Source of the DNA: CAJQND01 sp051010055
GTDB taxonomy: Bacteria; Pseudomonadota; Alphaproteobacteria; Rhizobiales; CAJQND01
Assembly: GCA_051010055.1 (NCBI GenBank)
Contig: JBPCVY010000211.1
Location: forward strand, 1-20,445
Reading direction: 5' to 3'
DNA length: 20,445 nucleotides
This document shows, piece by piece, positions 12,424 to 19,616 of this stretch. Positions within the stretch are counted from its first letter, which is position 1, and the number at the start of each line of letters is the position of its first letter. The position numbers and the translations under genes were made by a program. The notes beneath the pieces are model-generated. The model did no database searches. It was given only the letters and a program-made list of their open reading frames with translations, and was not told where the DNA came from.

Positions 12424-13275
12424 ATGAGCCAGATCATTATCCAGGGCCTGGTGCTGAGCGGTCTTTACGCGCTGATCGCCGTCGGTTTCACCATGATCTT
12501 TTCTGTCGGGCGGGTGCTTAACCTCGCTTATGGCGTCTACATCATGCTCGGCGGTTACGTATATTACCAGTTCGTGCAGGTATGGCACTGGCCGAAAATT
12601 GCCGGGCTGGTGATGGCGGTGCTGGCGGGTGCTGTCTTTGCAGTGGCCATATACCAGGTGCTGGTGAAACGTCTGGAAGACAACCCGGTGGCGGTGGAAA
12701 TTTCCACCCTCATTTTGGCGGTTGTCATGCAGTCGGCGATTATTCTGGTATTCTCGGAAGCCTCGCGCACAATGTGGCCTTTCGTAAACGGTGTGTGGAG
12801 ATATGGCGGCATCTCGGTCACCTACAACATCATTCTGGCGACGCTGGTAAGCTGGATCATCCTGGCGGGCCTGATGGTGTTTGTGCGCAAAACCCATTTG
12901 GGCCGGGCCATCCAGGCAGTTTCCATGGATCGCAAGGGCGCCATGATTTCCGGCATCAACCCGCGTCAGATTTCCATGATCACATGGGCAATTTCCGGTG
13001 CTCTTGGGGCGGTGGCAGGGGTATTCCTTGCAACCTACACCCAGCTTAACCCGGGCATGTGGGTGGCCCCGCTCATCATTGCCGTGGCGGTTGTGGTGAT
13101 TGGCGGCATTGGCTCAATTCTCGGCAGCCTCATTGTTGCGCACATTATCGGATTTGCCGAAACCATAACCACATCGCTCCTGGCTGCTGAACTGCGCGGC
13201 GTTTTCACCATGGCCATGATTATCATCATTCTCGTGGTGGCTCCCAAGGGCCTATTCGGGCGCGAGGAGTTATAA
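12424..13275 (+). CDS. LivH-type inner-membrane permease
   Basis: The 283-residue protein is almost wholly hydrophobic with about eight membrane segments. It shows the LivH family start, GLVLSGLYALIAVGFTMIFSVGRVLNLAYG, and the cytoplasmic coupling loop near RAIQAVSMDRKGAMISGINPRQI that contacts the ATPase. The C-terminus VVAPKGLFGREEL is typical. It would form one half of the translocation channel for the imported compound. The ribosome site is weak (TTGGAT about 10 bases before the ATG), and it lies 80 bases after the binding-protein gene behind a hairpin, so its expression is probably lower. The next gene starts directly after its stop codon. Confidence 0.92.
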   Translation: MSQIIIQGLVLSGLYALIAVGFTMIFSVGRVLNLAYGVYIMLGGYVYYQFVQVWHWPKIAGLVMAVLAGAVFAVAIYQVLVKRLEDNPVAVEISTLILAVVMQSAIILVFSEASRTMWPFVNGVWRYGGISVTYNIILATLVSWIILAGLMVFVRKTHLGRAIQAVSMDRKGAMISGINPRQISMITWAISGALGAVAGVFLATYTQLNPGMWVAPLIIAVAVVVIGGIGSILGSLIVAHIIGFAETITTSLLAAELRGVFTMAMIIIILVVAPKGLFGREEL

Positions 13276-14229
13276 ATGCGCGCCGGGGTCAACAAAAAGA
13301 CACTGGCCGGCTGGGCCATATTTGCAGTCATCATGCTGTCGATGCCGTTTGTGGCTTCCTCGGGCACATTACGCATCATGATTTTTGCAAACTTCCTGGC
13401 CATATTCGCCATGAGCTGGGATGTGCTTTCCGGGCGAACCGGCTACATAAGCTTCGGCCATCCGTTCCTGATTGGGATTGCCGGCTATACCACGGCCATT
13501 CTGACGTACCATCTGGCATGGCCACTTTATGTGACAATTCCGCTGGCAGTGCTTGCCACAATGGTTGGCGGCACCTTGTTTTTCCTGCCGGCGCTGCGCA
13601 TCAGGGGCACGTATTTTGCCCTCGTCACGCTTGCTTTCATGGAACTCATCTATCAACTTACACAGGTCATGCGGCCTGACATTACCGGCGGCACCCGGGG
13701 GCTTTCCGGCTTGCCCGCGCTGGTTACCGGGGCGGTGCCAAATTTCTACCTGTCCTTCTGCGTCATGTTTGTCATCGGGTTTTGTTTATGGCTTCTCATC
13801 AACACGAGGCTTGGCACGGCGCTCAGCGCCATCGGAGAAGATGAGGACGCGGTTAAGAGCAGCGGTCTCAACACCACCAAACTTAAACTCTTCGTCTTTA
13901 TGGTAAGCGCTTTTGTGGCCGGTGTTGGGGGTGCGCTTTATGTGCACTATCTGGGGTCAATTGCACCGCGCGGCATTTTTGACATCAATTTCCTTTTCAC
14001 CATTCTCATTGCCGCGCTTCTTGGCGGCGCCTCCACCATAACCGGGCCCATTGCCGGGGCGTTCTTTCTCACCTTCTTGTTGGAGTATTTGCGCCCCATC
14101 ATCCCCGGCACGGAGCGTTACTTCATCTATGGGCTGATCGCGTTGATTGTTTATGTGATGGAGCCGAAGGGCCTGCACAAAATTCTCGACCGTTTCATCT
14201 CTGCTCTGGAAAGAAGGAAGCAGGCATGA
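13276..14229 (+). CDS. LivM-type inner-membrane permease
   Basis: The 317-residue product is the second permease half. It has about nine or ten hydrophobic segments, the LivM landmarks FAMSWDVLSGRTGYISFGHPFLIGIAGYTTA and LRIRGTYFALVTLAFMELI, and a coupling loop GTALSAIGEDEDAVKSSGLNTTKLKL. The C-terminal LRPIIPGTERYFIYGLIALIVYVMEPKGL is also family-typical. A GAGGAG site within the end of livH serves its ATG at 13276, one base after the previous stop. Its last four bases overlap the ATPase start (ATGA). LivH and LivM homologues form a heterodimer in the membrane. Confidence 0.92.
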   Translation: MRAGVNKKTLAGWAIFAVIMLSMPFVASSGTLRIMIFANFLAIFAMSWDVLSGRTGYISFGHPFLIGIAGYTTAILTYHLAWPLYVTIPLAVLATMVGGTLFFLPALRIRGTYFALVTLAFMELIYQLTQVMRPDITGGTRGLSGLPALVTGAVPNFYLSFCVMFVIGFCLWLLINTRLGTALSAIGEDEDAVKSSGLNTTKLKLFVFMVSAFVAGVGGALYVHYLGSIAPRGIFDINFLFTILIAALLGGASTITGPIAGAFFLTFLLEYLRPIIPGTERYFIYGLIALIVYVMEPKGLHKILDRFISALERRKQA

Positions 14230-14954
14230 GCGCGGCGTTGGAGATCCAGAATATCTCGAAGAGCTTTGGCGGCCTGAAAGCTGTCAGCGATCTTTCTTTC
14301 CATGTGGAGGAAGGTGAATCCCTCGGGCTTATCGGCCCCAATGGCGCGGGAAAAACCACCACCTTCAGCCTGATTATGGGCGAACAAAAGCAAGATACCG
14401 GCAAGATAAACCTGTACGGTCAGGAGATTTCGCGCCTGCCGGTTCATGAGCGGGTGAAACATGGTGTCATGCGCACCTACCAGGTGCCACGCCCGTTCCA
14501 CGGCATGCCAGTTTCCCAGAACATTCGTATCGGCATGATGCCAGATGATATCGGCCAGATGATTTCAGAGCCTCCTGACGAAGAAGGCGAATGGGCGATT
14601 GCCAAAAGTGTCGGCTTTGGAAAGTCAGAATTTGAAATGGCCCCCGGCGAGCTTTCCATGGGAGACCTTCGCCGGCTAGAGCTGGCGCGCACAATAGCGG
14701 CAAACCCGAAAGTTCTGCTGCTGGATGAGGTGTTTGCCGGGCTCACCTATGGCGAAATCGACCAGATTTCCGAGCTTTTGCAGGAGAAACGGAAACAAGG
14801 TCTCACCTATGTCATCGTGAGCCACGATTTGCGGGCCCTGGCGCCGCTTGTGGACAGGGTTGTTGCTATGTCTTTCGGCGCCAATCTTGCAGAGGGCACC
14901 TTTGAAGAAGTGATTGCCGATAAACAAGTGCAGGAAGCCTATTTGGGTACGTGA
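14226..14954 (+). CDS. LivG-type ABC ATPase
   Basis: The 242-residue ATPase has Walker A GPNGAGKT at 37-44, a Q-loop RTYQVPRPFHGM, a signature LSMGDLRR, Walker B VLLLDEVFAGL and H-loop VSHDLRAL. The signature differs from the usual LivG LPYGxQRR form in carrying Met and Asp, a minor oddity that need not impair function. It pairs with the second ATPase (14977-15681) to energise the LivHM-like channel. The AAGGAAG site lies inside livM and the start overlaps its stop codon. Confidence 0.92.
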   Translation: MSAALEIQNISKSFGGLKAVSDLSFHVEEGESLGLIGPNGAGKTTTFSLIMGEQKQDTGKINLYGQEISRLPVHERVKHGVMRTYQVPRPFHGMPVSQNIRIGMMPDDIGQMISEPPDEEGEWAIAKSVGFGKSEFEMAPGELSMGDLRRLELARTIAANPKVLLLDEVFAGLTYGEIDQISELLQEKRKQGLTYVIVSHDLRALAPLVDRVVAMSFGANLAEGTFEEVIADKQVQEAYLGT

Positions 14955-14976
14955 CTGAAGGAAGGAACAAAGAGCA

Positions 14977-15681
14977 ATGGCTCTTTTGGAGATCGACAAT
15001 CTGCAGGCGTACTACGGCAAGGCCCGTTCTTTGCATGGGGTGTCGCTGAGCGTTGATCAGGGGCAAATTGCCGGCATTATCGGGCCGAACGGCGCAGGTA
15101 AGTCCACCCTTCTGGATTCCATAATGGGGCTTGTTTCCATTGCCGGCGCAATACATTTCAAGGATGGGCAAATCTCCGGGCAAACGCCGGCGCATATTGT
15201 GAAAGCGGGCATTGGCTATGCGCCTGAAAGGGGCAATCTCTTCCCGTTCATGGGCGTGCGGGACAACCTTGTTGTGGGCGCCTATACTTCGCGTGCCCAT
15301 ATCGAGAAAAACCTGCGTGCGGTCTACGACCTGTTTCCGGTGCTTGAGGAACGGCGCGATCAGGAAACCCATACACTGAGCGGTGGTGAACGCCAGATGG
15401 TGTCCCTTGGCCGCGCGCTCATGTCGAGCCCGGAATTGTTGCTGGTAGACGAGCCGACAATCGGCCTTGCCCCGAAGGTTTGCCTCAACATCGCTGCGGC
15501 ATTGCGCCGGCTGAATGAAGAGCACGGTACGACAATCTTGATCACCGAGCAAAATGTGAACTTCGCGATGAGCCTTGCCGGTCATCTTCATATTCTTGAA
15601 ACCGGTGAGATCAAGCGATCGGGCTCAGCCGATGCCCTTCAGAGCGAGGACTATGTGAAAGAATCCTATTTCGGAAAATAG
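14977..15681 (+). CDS. LivF-type ABC ATPase
   Basis: The 234-residue ATPase carries Walker A GPNGAGKS (36-43), LSGGERQMVSLGRAL as signature, Walker B LLLVDEPTIGLAP and the family ending YVKESYFGK. A strong GGAAGGA site precedes the ATG. It is the last gene of the long plus-strand run and is convergent with the GntR gene, with only 20 bases between the two stop codons and no clear terminator there. Confidence 0.93.
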   Translation: MALLEIDNLQAYYGKARSLHGVSLSVDQGQIAGIIGPNGAGKSTLLDSIMGLVSIAGAIHFKDGQISGQTPAHIVKAGIGYAPERGNLFPFMGVRDNLVVGAYTSRAHIEKNLRAVYDLFPVLEERRDQETHTLSGGERQMVSLGRALMSSPELLLVDEPTIGLAPKVCLNIAAALRRLNEEHGTTILITEQNVNFAMSLAGHLHILETGEIKRSGSADALQSEDYVKESYFGK

Positions 15682-15701
15682 AAGCCGGACCCTACCGCCG
15701 G

Positions 15702-16373
15702 TCAGCTTTCATATTCCTTTTCCAACGCTTCGATTTGCAACTCAAACCCATCTGAAATGTGCTTGATAATCACCTCTCCGGCATGGGCGGGATCGCCGGT
15801 TTCAATCGCCTCGGCCAAGGTCATATGATCGCCCAGCGACTTTGAAAGATCGACTTTTTCAATCGCTGCAAAAAGCTGGAACGATGTGCCCCGATTCCAG
15901 ATATTGTCAAACATTTCAAGAAGATACCTGTTACGCGACAATTCCACTATGCGGCGGTGGATGGTGCGGTTCGCATCGAAATAGGCCTCAACCGATGGGG
16001 TTGGAATCTTCTCTGCCTCCTCAATAGTTGCGCGCAATTTTTCGTTTTCGTCCGGTTCGTTCCTGAATGCCAGAATGCGCACAGCCTGGCCTTCAATAGC
16101 GGCTCTTGCCTGATAAAGCTCACGCACCTCATCATTGTTGATTTTATGGATCAGGAACCCGCCACGCGGCGAGGAAGCCAAGATGCCATCCTGTTCAAGC
16201 CGCAACAGCGCCTCGCGCACCGGGGTCCTGGAAATGTTCAGGTCAGCGGCAATCCTCTCCTGCACCAAGCGTTCGTTCTTGCCAATTTCATTGTCCTGAA
16301 TCGCCCGCAGCAGCTGGTCATAAACTTCATCTGCCAGGCGTCGGCGTTCGGTTCTAATTTGTTTAAGTTTCAC
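15702..16373 (-). CDS. GntR-family transcriptional regulator, FCD subfamily
   Basis: The GTG at 16373 follows an AGGAAA site and gives 223 residues. The N-terminal winged helix-turn-helix contains RIAADLNISRTPVREALLRLEQDGILASSPRGGFLI (about 44-79). The C-terminal FCD effector domain has likely metal/ligand histidines in NRTIHRRIVE, GDHMTLAEAI and IKHISDGF. FCD regulators usually repress catabolic operons and release DNA on binding a small acid or pathway intermediate. The divergent gap to glxB contains a triple 7-bp repeat (16431-16451) that is nearly identical to one upstream of the synthetase and oxidase genes. This suggests it controls itself, the BMC operon, the oxidase and glxBCD. The effector is unknown. 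Confidence 0.92.
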   Translation of the reverse strand: MKLKQIRTERRRLADEVYDQLLRAIQDNEIGKNERLVQERIAADLNISRTPVREALLRLEQDGILASSPRGGFLIHKINNDEVRELYQARAAIEGQAVRILAFRNEPDENEKLRATIEEAEKIPTPSVEAYFDANRTIHRRIVELSRNRYLLEMFDNIWNRGTSFQLFAAIEKVDLSKSLGDHMTLAEAIETGDPAHAGEVIIKHISDGFELQIEALEKEYES

Positions 16374-16430
16374 TTACTCGATTTCCTATTTGGATCGCGC
16401 TGAAATACGGATTATCCTTGCATTCCGCGT

Positions 16431-16451
16431 GAATACTGAATACAGAATACA
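16431..16451. promoter_or_regulatory. probable GntR operator, site 2 (three 7-bp repeats)
   Basis: Tandem GAATACT, GAATACA, GAATACA lies 20 bases before the glxB start and 57 bases before the GntR start. It matches site 1 (4074-4094) at 19 of 21 positions. CTGAATACAG (16436-16445) is a palindrome with one mismatch, and CAGAATACAG overlaps it at 16443-16452. TTGCAT at 16418-16423 could be a -35, with the operator then covering the -10 region, which is the usual arrangement for repression. Confidence 0.75.
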
Positions 16452-16471
16452 GAAACACAGGGAGGATGCAA

Positions 16472-17416
16472 ATGTGCGGAATTGCGGGCCGCATTCTAAA
16501 CACACCAGGTAAGATTGGAAACGATCTTGTCGAGCTTATGGATGCGCAAGAACATCGCGGCGCCGACTCCACCGGCTTTGCGGTTTATGGCGCACCGCTC
16601 GACGAAGGATACGTGCTGCGGGGCATGGGCTTTTCAAGGTCGGGCCTGGATAAAGACATGGAAGATTTTCGCGCCATCTTGAGATCCCATGGCGCGGATT
16701 TCGTTGAAGAGCCAACATTTGTGACCGATGAAAATGAGCACTATTGCGTCCGCATCCTCATTTCTGATCCCCAAGACCTTGGCCGCTGGATCGCTGATGC
16801 TGATGAAATCTCCCACCGGTTCGAAGTCCAATCATGTGGCCGCTCCCTGGAGATCGTCAAGGATATCGGCAGCTCGGAGATGGTGGCCGAAAAACATGGT
16901 GTGCGCGATTTTGTCGGCACACATGGGCTCGGCCATGCACGGCTGGCAACCGAAAGTTCTGTGTTGCCGAATGCCAGTCACCCCTTTTGGGCGCGCCCGT
17001 TCCCTGACGTCGCCATTGTCCATAACGGCCAGATTACAGACTATTACACCTGGCGCGAGAGGCTCGAGCGCCAGGGCTACCGCTTTCTCACCTACAATGA
17101 CAGCGAGCTGATCGCTGTCTGGGTTTCCGACCAGATGAAGCAGGGCCTTTCCATGGCCCAGGCTCTGAAGAAATCAATATCCTCAATTGATGGTGTTTTC
17201 ACATACATGATCGCCCAGCAAGAAGGCATTGGTTTTGCCAAGGACCGGTTTGCCATGAAACCGCTGGTAACCGTCGAAAACGGCGGAGAACTTGCCGCTG
17301 CCACCGAAGAGCAGGCGGTGCGCCGGGTGGTGCCGGACGATGCGGAAATCATCAACTATGACGGCCCCTCACTCACTGGCTTGTGGTCTGTCGGTAACCG
17401 GAGCCTTGCTGCATGA
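16472..17416 (+). CDS. glxB: class II glutamine amidotransferase subunit of GlxBCD / N-methylglutamate-synthase-like complex
   Basis: The ATG at 16472 is chosen over 16466 because it lies 6 bases after GGGAGG and puts the catalytic Cys at position 2 (MCGIAG), which is required for an N-terminal nucleophile amidotransferase. The 314-residue protein shows the class II pattern: QEHRGADSTGFAVYG, GLGHARLATES, VHNGQITDYYTWRERL and YNDSELIAVWV. It corresponds to the amidotransferase domain of GltB made as a separate protein, as in rhizobial GlxB and MgsA of methylamine users. It would release or channel ammonia, or act on a gamma-glutamyl-amide, for the FMN subunit. First gene of the overlapping glx trio. 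Confidence 0.9.
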   Translation: MCGIAGRILNTPGKIGNDLVELMDAQEHRGADSTGFAVYGAPLDEGYVLRGMGFSRSGLDKDMEDFRAILRSHGADFVEEPTFVTDENEHYCVRILISDPQDLGRWIADADEISHRFEVQSCGRSLEIVKDIGSSEMVAEKHGVRDFVGTHGLGHARLATESSVLPNASHPFWARPFPDVAIVHNGQITDYYTWRERLERQGYRFLTYNDSELIAVWVSDQMKQGLSMAQALKKSISSIDGVFTYMIAQQEGIGFAKDRFAMKPLVTVENGGELAAATEEQAVRRVVPDDAEIINYDGPSLTGLWSVGNRSLAA

Positions 17417-18105
17417 GTGAGATTGTAATTGATGTCGGCAAGCGGCCGATCCGCGAAGTGCACGAAGAACTTCAAGAAGCCATCAAGACCGGTAAGCCCA
17501 TTGTGGTGTGCAACACCTTGTCCCGGCACAATCTGGGGGTTGGTTTGCCGCCGGGAGTGGATATCAATTTTGAAGGGTCGGTTGGATATTACTGCGGCGG
17601 CTTGAACACAGGCGCGAACATTTCCATTGAGCGCAATTCGGGATGGGGCACAGGCGAAGCCATGGCCGCCGGTCACATTACTGTCGGTGGCTATGCGGGC
17701 ATGTCCTGCGGCGCGGCAATGCTCGGCGGCACCATTCACGTGAAAGGCGATGCCGGGCCCCGGTGCGGGGTTGCCATGAAGGGCGGCAACATCGTTGTCG
17801 AAGGTAAAATTGGCTACCAGTCGGGCTTTATGGCTCATTCCGGCAAGATCATTGCCCTTGGCGGGGCTGGCGAATCCTGTGCTGATGCGCTTTGGGAGGG
17901 CGAGGTATGGGTAGCAGGCGAAGTCGACAGCCTTGGTGTTGATGTGGAAGTAGTTGAGCCAACCGCTGAGGATGTTGAAGAGGTGAACGATATCCTCCGG
18001 CCCTTGGGATTGGCGGATTCATCTTATAATTGGCGCAAAATGATCTCAGGTCAGCGCCTTTGGTATTTCGAAAGCCGGGACGCGAACGCATGGCTGATGA
18101 TCTGA
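17413..18105 (+). CDS. glxC: GXGXG-repeat subunit (GltB C-terminal domain-like; GlxC/MgsB)
   Basis: This 230-residue protein is built of repeated glycine-rich turns (GYYCGGLNTGANI, GWGTGEAMAAGHITVGGYAGMSCGAAMLGG, GDAGPRCGVAMKGG, GYQSGFMAHSG), the right-handed beta-helix that ends large glutamate synthase. There it spaces the amidotransferase and FMN domains and helps form the ammonia tunnel. Alone it corresponds to GlxC/MgsB. The start overlaps the glxB stop by ATGA, and its end overlaps the next gene by 16 bases. This is consistent with a stoichiometric complex. Confidence 0.92.
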   Translation: MSEIVIDVGKRPIREVHEELQEAIKTGKPIVVCNTLSRHNLGVGLPPGVDINFEGSVGYYCGGLNTGANISIERNSGWGTGEAMAAGHITVGGYAGMSCGAAMLGGTIHVKGDAGPRCGVAMKGGNIVVEGKIGYQSGFMAHSGKIIALGGAGESCADALWEGEVWVAGEVDSLGVDVEVVEPTAEDVEEVNDILRPLGLADSSYNWRKMISGQRLWYFESRDANAWLMI

Positions 18106-19511
18106 CAGAACCTTACAAATACCCATTTGAAATGCCCTCTGAAGAGGCGGTGAAGTTTTCCGACGGCTCAGTCAAGGGCCGCCCGGCGGGCGTTCCGTCT
18201 TCTTACGATGAAGGTGGTTCCACCAGGTGGACGCCGGAAGCAATTTCCGAGGTGCATGCGCTTGCCCAATTGGGGCGCTACCAGGTGCGCGGCTACAACA
18301 CCTTCAACAAGCGCATGCCGACCTTCGACGATCTCACCTTCGTGCCGGCAACAATGACCCGCCTTCCGCTGGAAGGTTACCGGGAGAGCTGCGATACCAC
18401 CACGGTTCTGGGTGGCGGCAGGGGATTGGTTGAAAGACCGCTTGAGCTCAAAATTCCGATTTACATTGCGTCCATGTCGTTTGGCGCCCTTTCGGCAAGC
18501 GCCAAGGAAGCACTCGGCCATGGCGCGTCGAAAGTTGGCACCATGACGTGCACCGGTGAAGGGGGCATGCTGGAAGAAGAGCGCGCCGCCTCCCGCCAGC
18601 TAGTCTATCAAATGTCGCCGGCGCGGTATGGCCTCGACCTTGATCACCTGCGCCGTGCAGACGGTCTGGAACTTGTTGTCGGCCAGGGCGCAAAGCCCGG
18701 CACAGGCGGCTTGCTTTTGGGCATGAAAGTCAGCCCGCGGGTTTCCAAAATGCGCACCCTGCCAGAAGGAGTGGACCAGCGCTCCACAATCCGCCATCCG
18801 GACTTTCTTGGCGCAGACGATTTGGCGGTGAAAGTGGAAGAGCTGCGCATCGCCACCAACTTCAAGGTGCCGATTTTCGTCAAGATGGGCGCTACACGCC
18901 CGCGGTTTGACGTTGCCATTGCTGCAAAGGCCGGCGTTGATGTGGTGGTGGTGGATGGTGCTGAAGGTGGCACCGGCGCATCTCCTGAACTGCTTCTCAA
19001 TCACACCGGCATCCCCACCATGAGCTCTATCAGGGCGGCCCGCGAGGCGCTGGATGATTGCGGTATGACCGGCAAGGTCTCGCTGGTGGCAGCGGGCGGC
19101 ATCCGTTCAGGTGTTGATGCTGCCAAATGCCTGGCGCTTGGCGCAGATGCGGTCATGATCGGCAACAGCGCCATGATTGCCATGGGGTGCAACTCGCCGC
19201 GCTATCTTGAAGACTATGAAAAACTCGGCACCTCGCCTGGCGCATGCCATCACTGCCACACGGGGCTTTGCCCGGTGGGCATCGCCACCCAGGAACCGGA
19301 GCTTGAAGAACGCATGGATGTGGCCGCAGGCGCCGAACGGGTTGCCCGCTATCTCACCGCCATGACCATGGAAATCACCGCCCTTGCAAAGGCGTGCGGA
19401 AAGTCCTCCGTTCATAATCTGGAAACAGAGGATTTGCGCGCCATGTCTTTCGAGGCCTCCGCATTCACCGGCGTGAAAATGGCCGGTATCGACCGCCCAT
19501 TTGAGTGGTGA
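18090..19511 (+). CDS. glxD: FMN/Fe-S glutamate-synthase-domain protein (GlxD/MgsC)
   Basis: The ATG at 18090 (MADDLTEPYKYPFEMP) is preferred to an in-frame ATG at 18030, which would lie deeper inside glxC. The 473-residue product is the FMN barrel of glutamate synthase: IASMSFGALSASAKEAL, GEGGMLEEER, GQGAKPGTGG, GAEGGTGASP (phosphate binding) and AAGGIRSGVDAAKCLALGADAVMIG. The [3Fe-4S] cluster ligands are Cys386, Cys389 and Cys394 in CHHCHTGLCPVGIATQ. With GlxB and GlxC it makes an amidotransferase-FMN complex. The best-known relative, MgsABC, forms N-methylglutamate from methylamine or its gamma-glutamylamide. The co-regulated synthetase at 4135-5430 would supply such an amide. True glutamate synthase is unlikely since the subunits are split and no GltD is present. 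Confidence 0.92.
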   Translation: MADDLTEPYKYPFEMPSEEAVKFSDGSVKGRPAGVPSSYDEGGSTRWTPEAISEVHALAQLGRYQVRGYNTFNKRMPTFDDLTFVPATMTRLPLEGYRESCDTTTVLGGGRGLVERPLELKIPIYIASMSFGALSASAKEALGHGASKVGTMTCTGEGGMLEEERAASRQLVYQMSPARYGLDLDHLRRADGLELVVGQGAKPGTGGLLLGMKVSPRVSKMRTLPEGVDQRSTIRHPDFLGADDLAVKVEELRIATNFKVPIFVKMGATRPRFDVAIAAKAGVDVVVVDGAEGGTGASPELLLNHTGIPTMSSIRAAREALDDCGMTGKVSLVAAGGIRSGVDAAKCLALGADAVMIGNSAMIAMGCNSPRYLEDYEKLGTSPGACHHCHTGLCPVGIATQEPELEERMDVAAGAERVARYLTAMTMEITALAKACGKSSVHNLETEDLRAMSFEASAFTGVKMAGIDRPFEW

Positions 19512-19616
19512 GAAAGCCTTCGAGGTTAAATCTCGACCTTATCGCCTTACCGGAACCATTGAAGGATGTCATTCGATGGCATACGGTGATTTCACCAAGC
19601 TGGGAGGTTCAAAAGC

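Noticed and set aside
18030..18089. Longer N-terminus for glxD (start at 18030)
   Set aside because: It would extend the overlap with glxC from 16 to 76 bases, and the extra residues are the out-of-frame reading of the glxC end.
16472..19511. Ordinary assimilatory glutamate synthase
   Set aside because: The three domains are separate small proteins, no GltD-type flavin subunit is present, and the regulation links them to the amine/BMC genes.
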